Below are positions 57,307-64,000 of a stretch of DNA of 64,000 nt, in pieces. Position 1 is the first letter of the stretch; every line of letters begins with the position of its first letter. The notes under the pieces were generated by a model. That model did not search any database. It saw only the letters and a program-made list of their open reading frames with translations, and had not been told where the DNA came from. Origin of the DNA: Thermococcus sibiricus MM 739 (GTDB lineage: Archaea; Methanobacteriota_B; Thermococci; Thermococcales; Thermococcaceae). The DNA is taken from positions 1,170,276-1,234,275 of the forward strand of contig NC_012883.1 of assembly GCF_000022545.1 (NCBI RefSeq). Reading direction: 5' to 3'. The position numbers and the translations under genes are program-made.

Positions 57307-58124
57307 TAGCTCTTTAATCCCACAGTTCTGGCTTGTTTTTCACTCCATTTATAAGATAGGTAACCTATTATTGCATAAAACCCAGAAAGGAGCACTAGAT
57401 ATGATATCTCATTAACAGAGGCAGTGTACCCATAAGCCACGATCTTTCTAACCGCTTCGCTGGTCGGAGCGTATGGTAAGGCCTTTGCCAATATTTGGAG
57501 ACCCATAGGGAGAATAGAAATTGGATACATTGCTCCACTCAATGCAAATACAAGCATCTCAAGTATTGTTATAAATGGACCTGGATCTTTTAAGTAAAGC
57601 ACTAACCCTGCTGCTGCCATTCCAAGACCAATCATCCCTACTGCACCAACCAAAAGGAAGGGAAGGGCTTTCACAAAATTTAGGAAGTTAAACCGCACAT
57701 CAAAGAGCAAGATAAAAATAGGAACATAAACACTCATGTAAAGAAAAGATAGAAAGAGTCGTATGAGTACATTCCCCATGAAGAAGGTTATCCTTCTCAT
57801 TGGGGCTGCAAAGGAATACTCAATGGTACCTGCATACAGTTCCTCAACTACGCTCCACACAAATCCACTTAAAAATGTAAGTCCAAATCCAAGAACCATA
57901 AAACCAAGAACTGCGAAGGTCACATAATCCGCATACCCTGTGATCTGTTGGAGAGCTAGAGAATTCCTCTCACCAGTTAATCCAATTCCTATCAACAGGG
58001 CCTGACCAACGAAAAAGAAGCCCATCATCACATCACTAACCAACCAAAGTTTATAGCTTGTGAAAATACGCCAGTTTTTCACTGCAACTCCATACAGTGC
58101 CCTAAGCTCATTAATAGCCTCCAT
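57303..58124 (-). CDS. ABC-2 type transporter permease
   Basis: 273 aa, six helices, ABC-2 (exporter) architecture with an N-terminal cytoplasmic helix ('[20 protein letters not shown]'). The ATG at 58124 follows GAGGGTGAT. Last of three overlapping genes (ATPase and two permeases). Convergent with the kinase, overlapping its stop. Confidence 0.85.
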   Translation of the reverse strand: MEAINELRALYGVAVKNWRIFTSYKLWLVSDVMMGFFFVGQALLIGIGLTGERNSLALQQITGYADYVTFAVLGFMVLGFGLTFLSGFVWSVVEELYAGTIEYSFAAPMRRITFFMGNVLIRLFLSFLYMSVYVPIFILLFDVRFNFLNFVKALPFLLVGAVGMIGLGMAAAGLVLYLKDPGPFITILEMLVFALSGAMYPISILPMGLQILAKALPYAPTSEAVRKIVAYGYTASVNEISYLVLLSGFYAIIGYLSYKWSEKQARTVGLKSY

Positions 58125-58914
58125 ATCCAATCACCCTCGTAATCCTTTCGGCCCATTTAAAGAGTAAATAACCAATTCCCCAATAAATTGGAATCAAGAC
58201 TAAAAGCCAAGCTACCTCCCCCCAAACTTCTAGGTACCCTCTACCAACAAAGAGACTTCTTACAACAGCGGCAGCATGAGTTAATGGGAAGAGTTTTGAA
58301 AAAGCTATCATGGCTTCAGGCATGACATTTAATGGGAAGAACACTCCCGAGAAGAATAGCATGGCAAATTCAAATATCTGAGCAAACGGCCCTATGTTTT
58401 TTAACATCATAACTAGTCCCGCAAATACAAAGCCAAATCCCAAAAAAGCTATCAATGAAGCAACCACAATTGGAAGGGATTTTAAAATGATTAAAAGGGT
58501 AAGAGGAATATCAAAGATCACTACACCAATTGCAAAAACTATCATCATAAGAACAGAATCCATAAGAAGCCAGCTAATGGCCAGTCCAGATAACAATTCC
58601 ACAATTTTTGTTGGGGAAAGAACGTTCATTTCAAATGTTCCCCTCTGCAGTTCTCTCCTCACCCCCCAGACATAAGCCTCCATTGGAGACACAGAAACCC
58701 ACCATAGCACATATCCTATTAATGCATAAGTAGGATAATCCCCCATGCCAGTAGAAACTTCCAATAAAGCAGAATAACGTCCTCCGAGAACAGCTTGCCC
58801 AAAAAAGACAAACTGTAAAAGAAACACTATACCAACCAGTATAGAGCTTATAACCCTGAGAGGATATCGAAAGAACATTCGAAACTCCTTTTCTACGACT
58901 GCAGAGAGGATCAA
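58111..58914 (-). CDS. ABC-2 type transporter permease
   Basis: 267 aa, six helices; 'SAVVEKEFRMFFRYPLRVIS' cytoplasmic start and 'PFAQIFEFAMLFFSGVFFPL' are ABC-2 features. TTG start at 58914 overlaps the ATPase stop (TTGA), GAGGGAT upstream. Forms a heterodimeric pore with the following permease. Confidence 0.85.
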   Translation of the reverse strand: MILSAVVEKEFRMFFRYPLRVISSILVGIVFLLQFVFFGQAVLGGRYSALLEVSTGMGDYPTYALIGYVLWWVSVSPMEAYVWGVRRELQRGTFEMNVLSPTKIVELLSGLAISWLLMDSVLMMIVFAIGVVIFDIPLTLLIILKSLPIVVASLIAFLGFGFVFAGLVMMLKNIGPFAQIFEFAMLFFSGVFFPLNVMPEAMIAFSKLFPLTHAAAVVRSLFVGRGYLEVWGEVAWLLVLIPIYWGIGYLLFKWAERITRVIGYGGY

Positions 58915-59876
58915 TCCCTCAACCCCCTGCCTGTGAGTCTTATAAAAACATCCTCTAGAGTGGGCTCTTTTTGTTCAACACTTATTATCTTCGCTTTTCT
59001 CCTAACCAACCATTCTACAACTTTTGGTAACTCTTCTTCATCTACTGTGCCTCTAAGAACCGTGAAATTACTTTCTACGTCTCGTTCGACAATTGCTAGT
59101 CTCCAGGGGATCTCCTCAGGCACGTTTCCTTTAAGACGAATTTCAACCACGTCTTCATCCATAACCAGCTTTTTGAGATTATCCGGAGTATCAAGAGCTA
59201 TTATTTTTCCATGGTCAATTATAGCAATCCTGTCACAAAGTTGTTCCGCCTCAGCCATATAGTGGGTTGTTAAGAGGACTGTCTTTCCCTGCTCATCAAC
59301 AAGTTTTCTCACGAACTCTCTAACGAAAATTGAACTTTGGACATCCAACCCTAAAGTAGGCTCATCCAGAAAAAGTACCTCCGGATCATTCACCAAGGCC
59401 TTTGCTATCGCTAGTCGTTGCTTCATTCCCCGGGAGTAGTTCATTACTAAATCATTGCGCTTTTCCCATAATCCTACAAGTTTAAGGAGAAATTCAATCC
59501 TCTCCCTTTCCTCCTCTTTAGATACATAGTATATTCTCGCAAAATATTTTAGATTTTCATAACCGCTTAAACGCCAGTAAAGAGTTCGTTCTCCCTCAGC
59601 AACGAGATTTATCCTTCTTCTAATTTCCCGTGTATTTTCTCTTATGTCATAGCCCAAAATTCTTGCACTGCCATCTGTTGGCTCCAAAAGTGTGGTAAGC
59701 ATCTTTATTGTAGTGGTCTTTCCAGCACCATTTGGGCCCAATAAACCAAATAATTCACCTTTTTTAACCTTAAAGCTTATCCCTTTAACCGCCTCAACCC
59801 ATTCTATCTTCCTAAGTGGAAAAGGAATCTTTTTGGGATAATATTTTTTTAAGTTATTGACTTCAATGGCATACAT
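58911..59876 (-). CDS. ABC transporter ATPase (ABC-2 exporter, DrrA-like)
   Basis: 321 aa. Walker A 'GPNGAGKTTTIK', signature 'YSRGMKQRLAIAKAL' (variant of LSGGQ), Walker B 'VLFLDEPTLGLD', H-loop 'LLTTHYMAEAE', then a C-terminal regulatory tail ending in 'EPTLEDVFIRLTGRGL' as in drug/polysaccharide exporters of the DrrA type. Cargo unknown. The ATG at 59876 follows GGGGAAG; the longer upstream frame is rejected. Confidence 0.9.
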   Translation of the reverse strand: MYAIEVNNLKKYYPKKIPFPLRKIEWVEAVKGISFKVKKGELFGLLGPNGAGKTTTIKMLTTLLEPTDGSARILGYDIRENTREIRRRINLVAEGERTLYWRLSGYENLKYFARIYYVSKEEERERIEFLLKLVGLWEKRNDLVMNYSRGMKQRLAIAKALVNDPEVLFLDEPTLGLDVQSSIFVREFVRKLVDEQGKTVLLTTHYMAEAEQLCDRIAIIDHGKIIALDTPDNLKKLVMDEDVVEIRLKGNVPEEIPWRLAIVERDVESNFTVLRGTVDEEELPKVVEWLVRRKAKIISVEQKEPTLEDVFIRLTGRGLRD

Positions 59877-59939
59877 TGTGCTTCCCCTGAACTTATTCAT
59901 ACAAAAAACACAAATAAAGATAATGGTTTTTACTTCCCT

Positions 59940-60045
59940 GTTGCTTGCAAGACCCCTTCCGAAAGAGTGGAGATACAAACACTCTAAACTAGTGGAAGTG
60001 GTTCTGATGAACTCTCACAAAGTCCCGCCCTTCGGAGTGAAACAG
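59940..60045 (+). other. Relic of a mobile-element end or coding tail
   Basis: Region between two promoters. Reads 'WRYKHSKLVEVVLMNSHKVP' in one plus frame without a proper start. It contains the repeat copy at 59949-59964, a hairpin AGAGTG...CACTCT and the GC-rich AAGTCCCGCCCTTCGG, a string like those at the right ends of archaeal IS200/IS605 (tnpB) elements. Inference only. Confidence 0.3.
59949..59964 (+). repeat. Short hairpin repeat, copy 2
   Basis: AAGACCCCTTCCGAAA on the plus strand, identical to the minus strand at 50010-50025; see copy 1. Confidence 0.6.
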
Positions 60046-60139
60046 ATTATTGGGCAAAGGCTTAAAAATGGTAAAAGAGTAAACAATAGAAAGAGCAATA
60101 AGCACCCTAAATGGCAATGATATCATGGAGGTGGCTTAA

Positions 60140-60421
60140 TTGGAAATCACAATCGAAAAGTTTAAACCTAAAGTTACAAGACCATTCAAAAGGAAGAATG
60201 AGTACTGGGTTAAGCTTATCGATGGAAGTGGAGAGTATATAATGAAGTTTAAGACTCCCCTCGAAGCTGAGGATGCTATTTATGGCCTTCTTGACTTACA
60301 GGTGTATGGTGGGAAAGTCAAGCTCACCCTTAGAGAAGGAAATGTTATAGAAAATATCAAAATTCTGGAACTTTACAAACCTTCAGCAAAAGAGCTTGTT
60401 GATGAATATTTTACCGATTAA
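60140..60421 (+). CDS. Conserved-looking 93-aa protein of unknown function
   Basis: 93 aa, mixed alpha/beta, no cysteines, soluble: 'RKNEYWVKLIDGSGEYIMKF' then 'LEAEDAIYGLLDLQVYGGKV'. TTG start at 60140, six bases behind GGAGGTGG; TATA-like CTTAAAAATG near 60060. Upstream of tfe with its own promoter. No family recognised. Confidence 0.6.
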   Translation: MEITIEKFKPKVTRPFKRKNEYWVKLIDGSGEYIMKFKTPLEAEDAIYGLLDLQVYGGKVKLTLREGNVIENIKILELYKPSAKELVDEYFTD

Positions 60422-60568
60422 ATTGATGCTCTTTTTTATACACTAACCCCCTCTTTTCGACAAAAATCTATATATAGGATTAGACTCATAATTATATAAG
60501 TAGAATTACCAAAAGAGGCATAAAAACCAATTCTTAAATTAAAACTCATTAATTTGGAGGGTTTAACA

Positions 60569-61084
60569 ATGGCAAGAAGAAAAAACAAGGAACTCCTAAA
60601 GTTCGTGGAGGAAATTGGAGGGGAAGAAGCTAAAGAAGTAATTAAAGCCCTAGAGAAGAAAGTCGAAGCTACTGATGAAGAGCTCGCAGAGATAACGGGG
60701 ATAAGAGTAAACACAGTACGTAAAATTTTGTATTCCCTCTATGATAATCAGTTGGCAGAGTTTAGGAGAACTAGAGACAAGGATACAGGATGGTATTACT
60801 ATTACTGGCATCTCGAAACAAAAAGGTTATCAGATATAATAAGAAGCAAAAAAATGCAAGAGCTAAAGAAACTCAAAGAAGCCCTTGAAGAGGAAACTAA
60901 AGAAATCTACTATCATTGTGGAACTCCAAGTCATCCGAGGTTGACTTTTGATGAGGCCATGGAATATGAATTCAGATGTCCCTTATGTGGAGAAATGCTT
61001 ATGCAATATGATAACAGCGAAGTTGTGAAAGAACTTCAAGAAAGAATAAAGAAACTTGAAAAAGAACTCGGAATTAAAGCTTGA
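60569..61084 (+). CDS. tfe: Transcription factor E (TFE alpha)
   Basis: 171 aa. Winged helix (about 1-90; '[20 protein letters not shown]' and '[12 protein letters not shown]') then a zinc domain ('[20 protein letters not shown]', 'CPLCG') and a C-terminal coiled tail. Helps open promoter DNA and keeps the RNA polymerase clamp open. The ATG at 60569 follows TTGGAGGGTT. TATA-like sequence near 60466-60478. Confidence 0.94.
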   Translation: MARRKNKELLKFVEEIGGEEAKEVIKALEKKVEATDEELAEITGIRVNTVRKILYSLYDNQLAEFRRTRDKDTGWYYYYWHLETKRLSDIIRSKKMQELKKLKEALEEETKEIYYHCGTPSHPRLTFDEAMEYEFRCPLCGEMLMQYDNSEVVKELQERIKKLEKELGIKA

Positions 61085-61121
61085 TTTTTAAGTACTAATG
61101 AACTGCGGGGATGATAATATG

Positions 61122-61850
61122 GAAATAATTATTCTTGAGAAAATTTACGGAGATCGAAGTGGTTTTCAGAAACTTGATAAAAAACTAGATTCTCTTATTG
61201 GAGATTTAGAAGTTTCTTGGAAAATAGGAATAACTCAAAAGCAATGGGTAAAAATAACACTCGAGGGAGAAGATACGGAAATTTCCACAAATCTCATTAG
61301 AGAAGAATTTGGAGAAGTTCCATATAAGTTAAACAGCATTAAAGAAGGGGAGACATATAAAGGACGCTTTATAGATCTAGGAAAAGTTGGATATGGAGTA
61401 TATACAGATATAGGTGTCTTTTCACCTACTCCAAAAGATGCCCTCATTCCTCTTTATTATCTTAAATCCATATTTGGGGAAAAACCAGTTCGACAGATGA
61501 TAAGAGAATTTGGATGGGTAGACTACCTTCCTATTGAAATTAAGATAAAAAAAGTAGAGTTTGGCACAAGAGAAGTCGAAGCAGAATTTACAGAAGAGCA
61601 GATTAAGAGAATAGAGAAATGGTTGAGCGATGGTCACGATAAAATTTTCGTCACCGGCACTATAAGTGAGAATATTGAAAAGGCCCTTCTAGAAACAGGG
61701 CATTCCAGGGATGTTATACGCCTGGAGGAGCTTGGATTGATGGAAACTTTGTTGATTCTTAAAAAAGGCACTCAAGCCCCAGGGATAATAAAAGAGATTG
61801 GGCCCTATGTGAGGTCAGCCACTTTTGGTGCAATTAAATTCTCTGAATAA
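61122..61850 (+). CDS. DUF2110 protein
   Basis: 242 aa archaeal family of unknown function. 'GETYKGRFIDLGKVGYGVYT' (about 69-88) looks like an S1/OB-type strand pattern, suggesting nucleic-acid binding. The ATG at 61122 follows GGGGATGAT. Downstream of tfe, probably cotranscribed. Confidence 0.75.
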   Translation, partial: EIIILEKIYGDRSGFQKLDKKLDSLIGDLEVSWKIGITQKQWVKITLEGEDTEISTNLIREEFGEVPYKLNSIKEGETYKGRFIDLGKVGYGVYTDIGVFSPTPKDALIPLYYLKSIFGEKPVRQMIREFGWVDYLPIEIKIKKVEFGTREVEAEFTEEQIKRIEKWLSDGHDKIFVTGTISENIEKALLETGHSRDVIRLEELGLMETLLILKKGTQAPGIIKEIGPYVRSATFGAIKFSE

Positions 61851-61874
61851 CTTTCTTCTTACTTTTTAATAAAA

Positions 61875-63254
61875 TTAGAGTTCCTGCAGATTAGCCTCTC
61901 CTCCTAAGGAAGAGGCTTGGAAAAGAAGGATTAAACGTACGACAAGACCTGATGATACCAAAATAAGGGCCGGAAAGATTTCTGGAATAACAGGCAATAA
62001 AACCAACAAACTGAGGAATAAATAAAATAGAAGGGCTTTACCCCCTCTCATCCTCATTATCAATGTTTTAAAATTAAATACGACATAAATGATTAAAATG
62101 AGCTGGATAAAGGCCTCTTTTACAAACAGTATTAAATAATCAAAGTTCGCATCTAATGGCCATTTAGGAAAAGGTATTTTGAAGTAAAGACTTCCAACAA
62201 GAAGCCCAATTACCGTGAGACCTAAGTATAAGTAGTTCCTCATAGATTTTGTCGGAAATGCCAAAAACATGAAAAAAGGTATTAAAACAAAATAAGGCCG
62301 TATTAAAGCCCCAAAAATGGTGATAAACGATAAAACCCCGGTTCGTTTTATTGATTTAGTGGTTTCTTCAGTAAACATTGCATTCAAAATTATTCCCAAC
62401 ACAATTACAAGGATAAATACCTCAAATAGAGATTCATTAAAATTCTCAAGGGAGTGTCGAAAAGTAGGGGATGCGAAAGTAAGGCCGAAAACCAGAAAAC
62501 CAAGTTCCCTGTATGACTTTGGAGCAATAAAAAATAATAAAGTTGCAATCAAGAATAACAAGAATAAATGAAGGATAAAAAGGGCCTCTTCACTGGGAGA
62601 GTAGATACTGAAATAGAGGCCAAAAACCCATGTTAAAGGGGTCCTCTCCTTACCCAATAAAGCATCTTGAAACGTTGATCTTAAAAATCCTTCATCAATC
62701 ATAAACAAATTGGAATTAAAAAACCAAAGAACAATGAGAGCTACTGTTGAAATATAGAAAAAATGAGTGTAGACGCCATTTTTTGAGAAAATGAAAGTAA
62801 ATAAAATCACTAGCAAAATACCAATCAAAAAACTCCCATATACTTCCTGAGTTCTAAAGGCGTATTTTTGAGAGAAGGCCCTTTCAATCAAATACATATT
62901 CTCCTCACTTCCAGTGAAAAACACCACATTATCAAGAACAATTACTGAAGGTTTCAGTGAAGCTTCATAAGGAAGACCCGTTAAATGCCAGAATTCCATC
63001 ATTTTTGAGTTTTCATACACGTTTCCTACAAGAACAATCGTATCTTCACCCTTTTCCTTGAATCTCGAGAGTTTTTCATCCAAATATTTGGCCCAAGCCT
63101 TAGAATATTCACTTTCACCTGGAAGTACATGGTAACTCCTTCCATTATCAAGAAAACTTTCAAAAGCTTTTTCATTTGGATAAAAGTCTAACTCTGCCGC
63201 TAAAACCGGCTGGAACATCAGCATCATTAGTAAGATTAGTAAAATCTTTTTCAT
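61875..63254 (-). CDS. Multi-pass membrane protein with signal peptide and external domain
   Basis: 459 aa. Signal peptide at residues 1-19 ('LLILLMMLMFQPVLA'), an extracytoplasmic domain to about 138, then nine or ten membrane helices to the end. No glycosyltransferase or protease motif seen. 'TFRHSLENFNESLFEVFILV' hints at a GT-C-like membrane core but this is weak. Own transcription unit, convergent with the DUF2110 gene. Confidence 0.6.
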   Translation of the reverse strand: MKKILLILLMMLMFQPVLAAELDFYPNEKAFESFLDNGRSYHVLPGESEYSKAWAKYLDEKLSRFKEKGEDTIVLVGNVYENSKMMEFWHLTGLPYEASLKPSVIVLDNVVFFTGSEENMYLIERAFSQKYAFRTQEVYGSFLIGILLVILFTFIFSKNGVYTHFFYISTVALIVLWFFNSNLFMIDEGFLRSTFQDALLGKERTPLTWVFGLYFSIYSPSEEALFILHLFLLFLIATLLFFIAPKSYRELGFLVFGLTFASPTFRHSLENFNESLFEVFILVIVLGIILNAMFTEETTKSIKRTGVLSFITIFGALIRPYFVLIPFFMFLAFPTKSMRNYLYLGLTVIGLLVGSLYFKIPFPKWPLDANFDYLILFVKEAFIQLILIIYVVFNFKTLIMRMRGGKALLFYLFLSLLVLLPVIPEIFPALILVSSGLVVRLILLFQASSLGGEANLQEL

Positions 63255-63319
63255 TTACGTCACCAAATCAGAGTATACCACCTTCACAACCCTGTCAAGG
63301 AATAAATAAAAATAAAAGG

Positions 63320-63445
63320 ATTTAAGTTTTGCCCTCAAGCTTTAGGCTCATTGTGATATGCCCCCCACCGTGAATAGCGGGGCTTTCAAAGGATAAGGCT
63401 TTCTATCTCCCCTCCCTGCTGTATCCCCCGTTTCCACCAAGGAAG
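63320..63445 (-). other. GC-rich intergenic island with decayed coding tail
   Basis: In an AT-rich gap, 63360-63440 is strikingly GC-rich. On the minus strand one frame reads 'VETGDTAGRGDRKP' and, after a one-base shift, another reads 'LSFESPAIHGGGHITMSLKL' to a TAA near 63338. The continuity suggests the end of a degraded gene, perhaps a transposase. Alternatively it is a structured RNA: CCCCGC and GTGGGG can pair. Confidence 0.35.
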
Positions 63446-63484
63446 ACTTAGCAGCAATGAAAATTAAAGAGCAAAAACCCAATT

Positions 63485-64000
63485 TTACTCGCTTTTTGCT
63501 CTTTCTTCAAGTTTTTTAACAAGGTTTTTGGCAATTTCCATAAATGCCCTTGCTGCTGAAGTATCTTCATAAAGCACTATGGGTACTCCATTGTCACTTG
63601 CTTCTCTTGCCTTGGGATCAATGGGGACTTTCCCAATGAAGTCGACTCCTTCCTTTTCTGCGAGTTTCTCTCCACCGCCTTCTCCAAAGAGATCAATTTT
63701 ATTCCCACAATGCGGACATATAAGGTAACTCATGTTCTCAATGACTGCTACATACGGAACCTGCATTTGCTTCATCATGTTAACTGCTTTGCCAGTATCA
63801 AGTAAAGCAACTTCCTGAGGGGTGGTAACTATTATTGCTGCTTCCAAGTTTAAAGTCTGAGTAACAGTCAAAATTTGATCACCAGTCCCAGGTGGAAAAT
63901 CTATTATCATGAAATCTAAATTACCCCACTTAACATCTCCAAGAAGCTGTTTAATGGCCTTTGTAACCAATGCCCCTCTCCATATAATGGGTTGATCCTC
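63485..64000 (-). CDS. Mrp/NBP35-type P-loop ATPase, partial (5' end outside the window)
   Basis: The last 171 residues of an iron-sulfur cluster carrier ATPase (ApbC/Mrp/NBP35). 'DFMIIDFPPGTGDQ' (Walker B/switch II), 'IVTTPQEVALLD' and 'VIENMSYLICPHCG', whose CxxC binds the bridging cluster, are diagnostic. It likely loads Fe-S clusters into targets such as ferredoxin-type proteins. The Walker A start lies beyond 64000. Confidence 0.92.
   Translation of the reverse strand, partial: EDQPIIWRGALVTKAIKQLLGDVKWGNLDFMIIDFPPGTGDQILTVTQTLNLEAAIIVTTPQEVALLDTGKAVNMMKQMQVPYVAVIENMSYLICPHCGNKIDLFGEGGGEKLAEKEGVDFIGKVPIDPKAREASDNGVPIVLYEDTSAARAFMEIAKNLVKKLEERAKSE

Overview
The window is a stretch of chromosome from a Thermococcales archaeon (Thermococcus/Pyrococcus type, AT-rich by eye). 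The signs are a complete 14-gene membrane-bound [NiFe] hydrogenase (Mbh) operon preceded by an extended SurR motif, the archaeal exosome/proteasome/RNase P/KEOPS/prefoldin superoperon, maltodextrin phosphorylase, a Tk-subtilisin-type protease, transcription factor E, FtsZ with its small ribbon-helix-helix partner, BRE/TATA promoters, and GGAGGTGA-like ribosome binding sites with many GTG and TTG starts. I cannot name the species.

Layout. 0.1-8.4 kb (minus): mbhA-N, which couples ferredoxin oxidation to H2 release and ion pumping. 8.7-12.3 kb (plus): a TRAM protein, a lipid-carrier pyrophosphatase, a GlmU-like sugar-nucleotide enzyme and a membrane DUF835 protein. 12.3-15.5 kb (minus): a four-CBS protein with an HPF-like tail, a membrane protein, and a subtilisin gene cut by one in-frame TAG. 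15.7-18.0 kb (plus): an ECF-type nickel/cobalt importer, a plausible metal source for the hydrogenase. 18.1-25.5 kb (plus): maltodextrin phosphorylase, UMP kinase, a flavin disulfide reductase-type oxidase, a sodium/amino-acid symporter followed by a 32-residue membrane protein, and an aminotransferase. 25.5-27.5 kb (minus): a GDT1-type transporter, a second aminotransferase and KEOPS Cgi121. 27.7-29.2 kb (plus): the ribbon-helix-helix gene and ftsZ.

29.2-43.0 kb (minus) is information processing: FAD synthase, PUA protein, RNA ligase, a tRNA-binding protein, a solenoid protein, DHH phosphoesterase, prefoldin beta, Pcc1, Brix, RpoP, L37Ae, exosome Rrp42/41/4, SBDS, proteasome alpha and Pop5. 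A GC-richer 1.2-kb block carrying a frameshifted ferritin-like/DUF835 gene interrupts this cluster. 43-49.8 kb holds DUF763, an HNH nuclease, tRNA-Val(UAC), DUF357/DUF555, CTP synthase and a cysteine-synthase-like enzyme. 50-56.2 kb has a decayed agmatinase, S8e, NOG1 and the TldD/TldE pair with tldD frameshifted. 56.3-64 kb has a PfkB kinase, an ABC-2 exporter, TFE, DUF2110, a large membrane protein and the start-truncated Mrp/NBP35 ATPase.

The main surprises are an MbhN subunit with four [4Fe-4S] motifs instead of two, the CBS/HPF-like fusion, several tiny genes (32, 49 and 57 residues), two GC-rich intergenic islands, an inverted pair of short hairpin repeats, and four broken genes in 64 kb. 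The broken genes raise the question of real decay versus assembly error.
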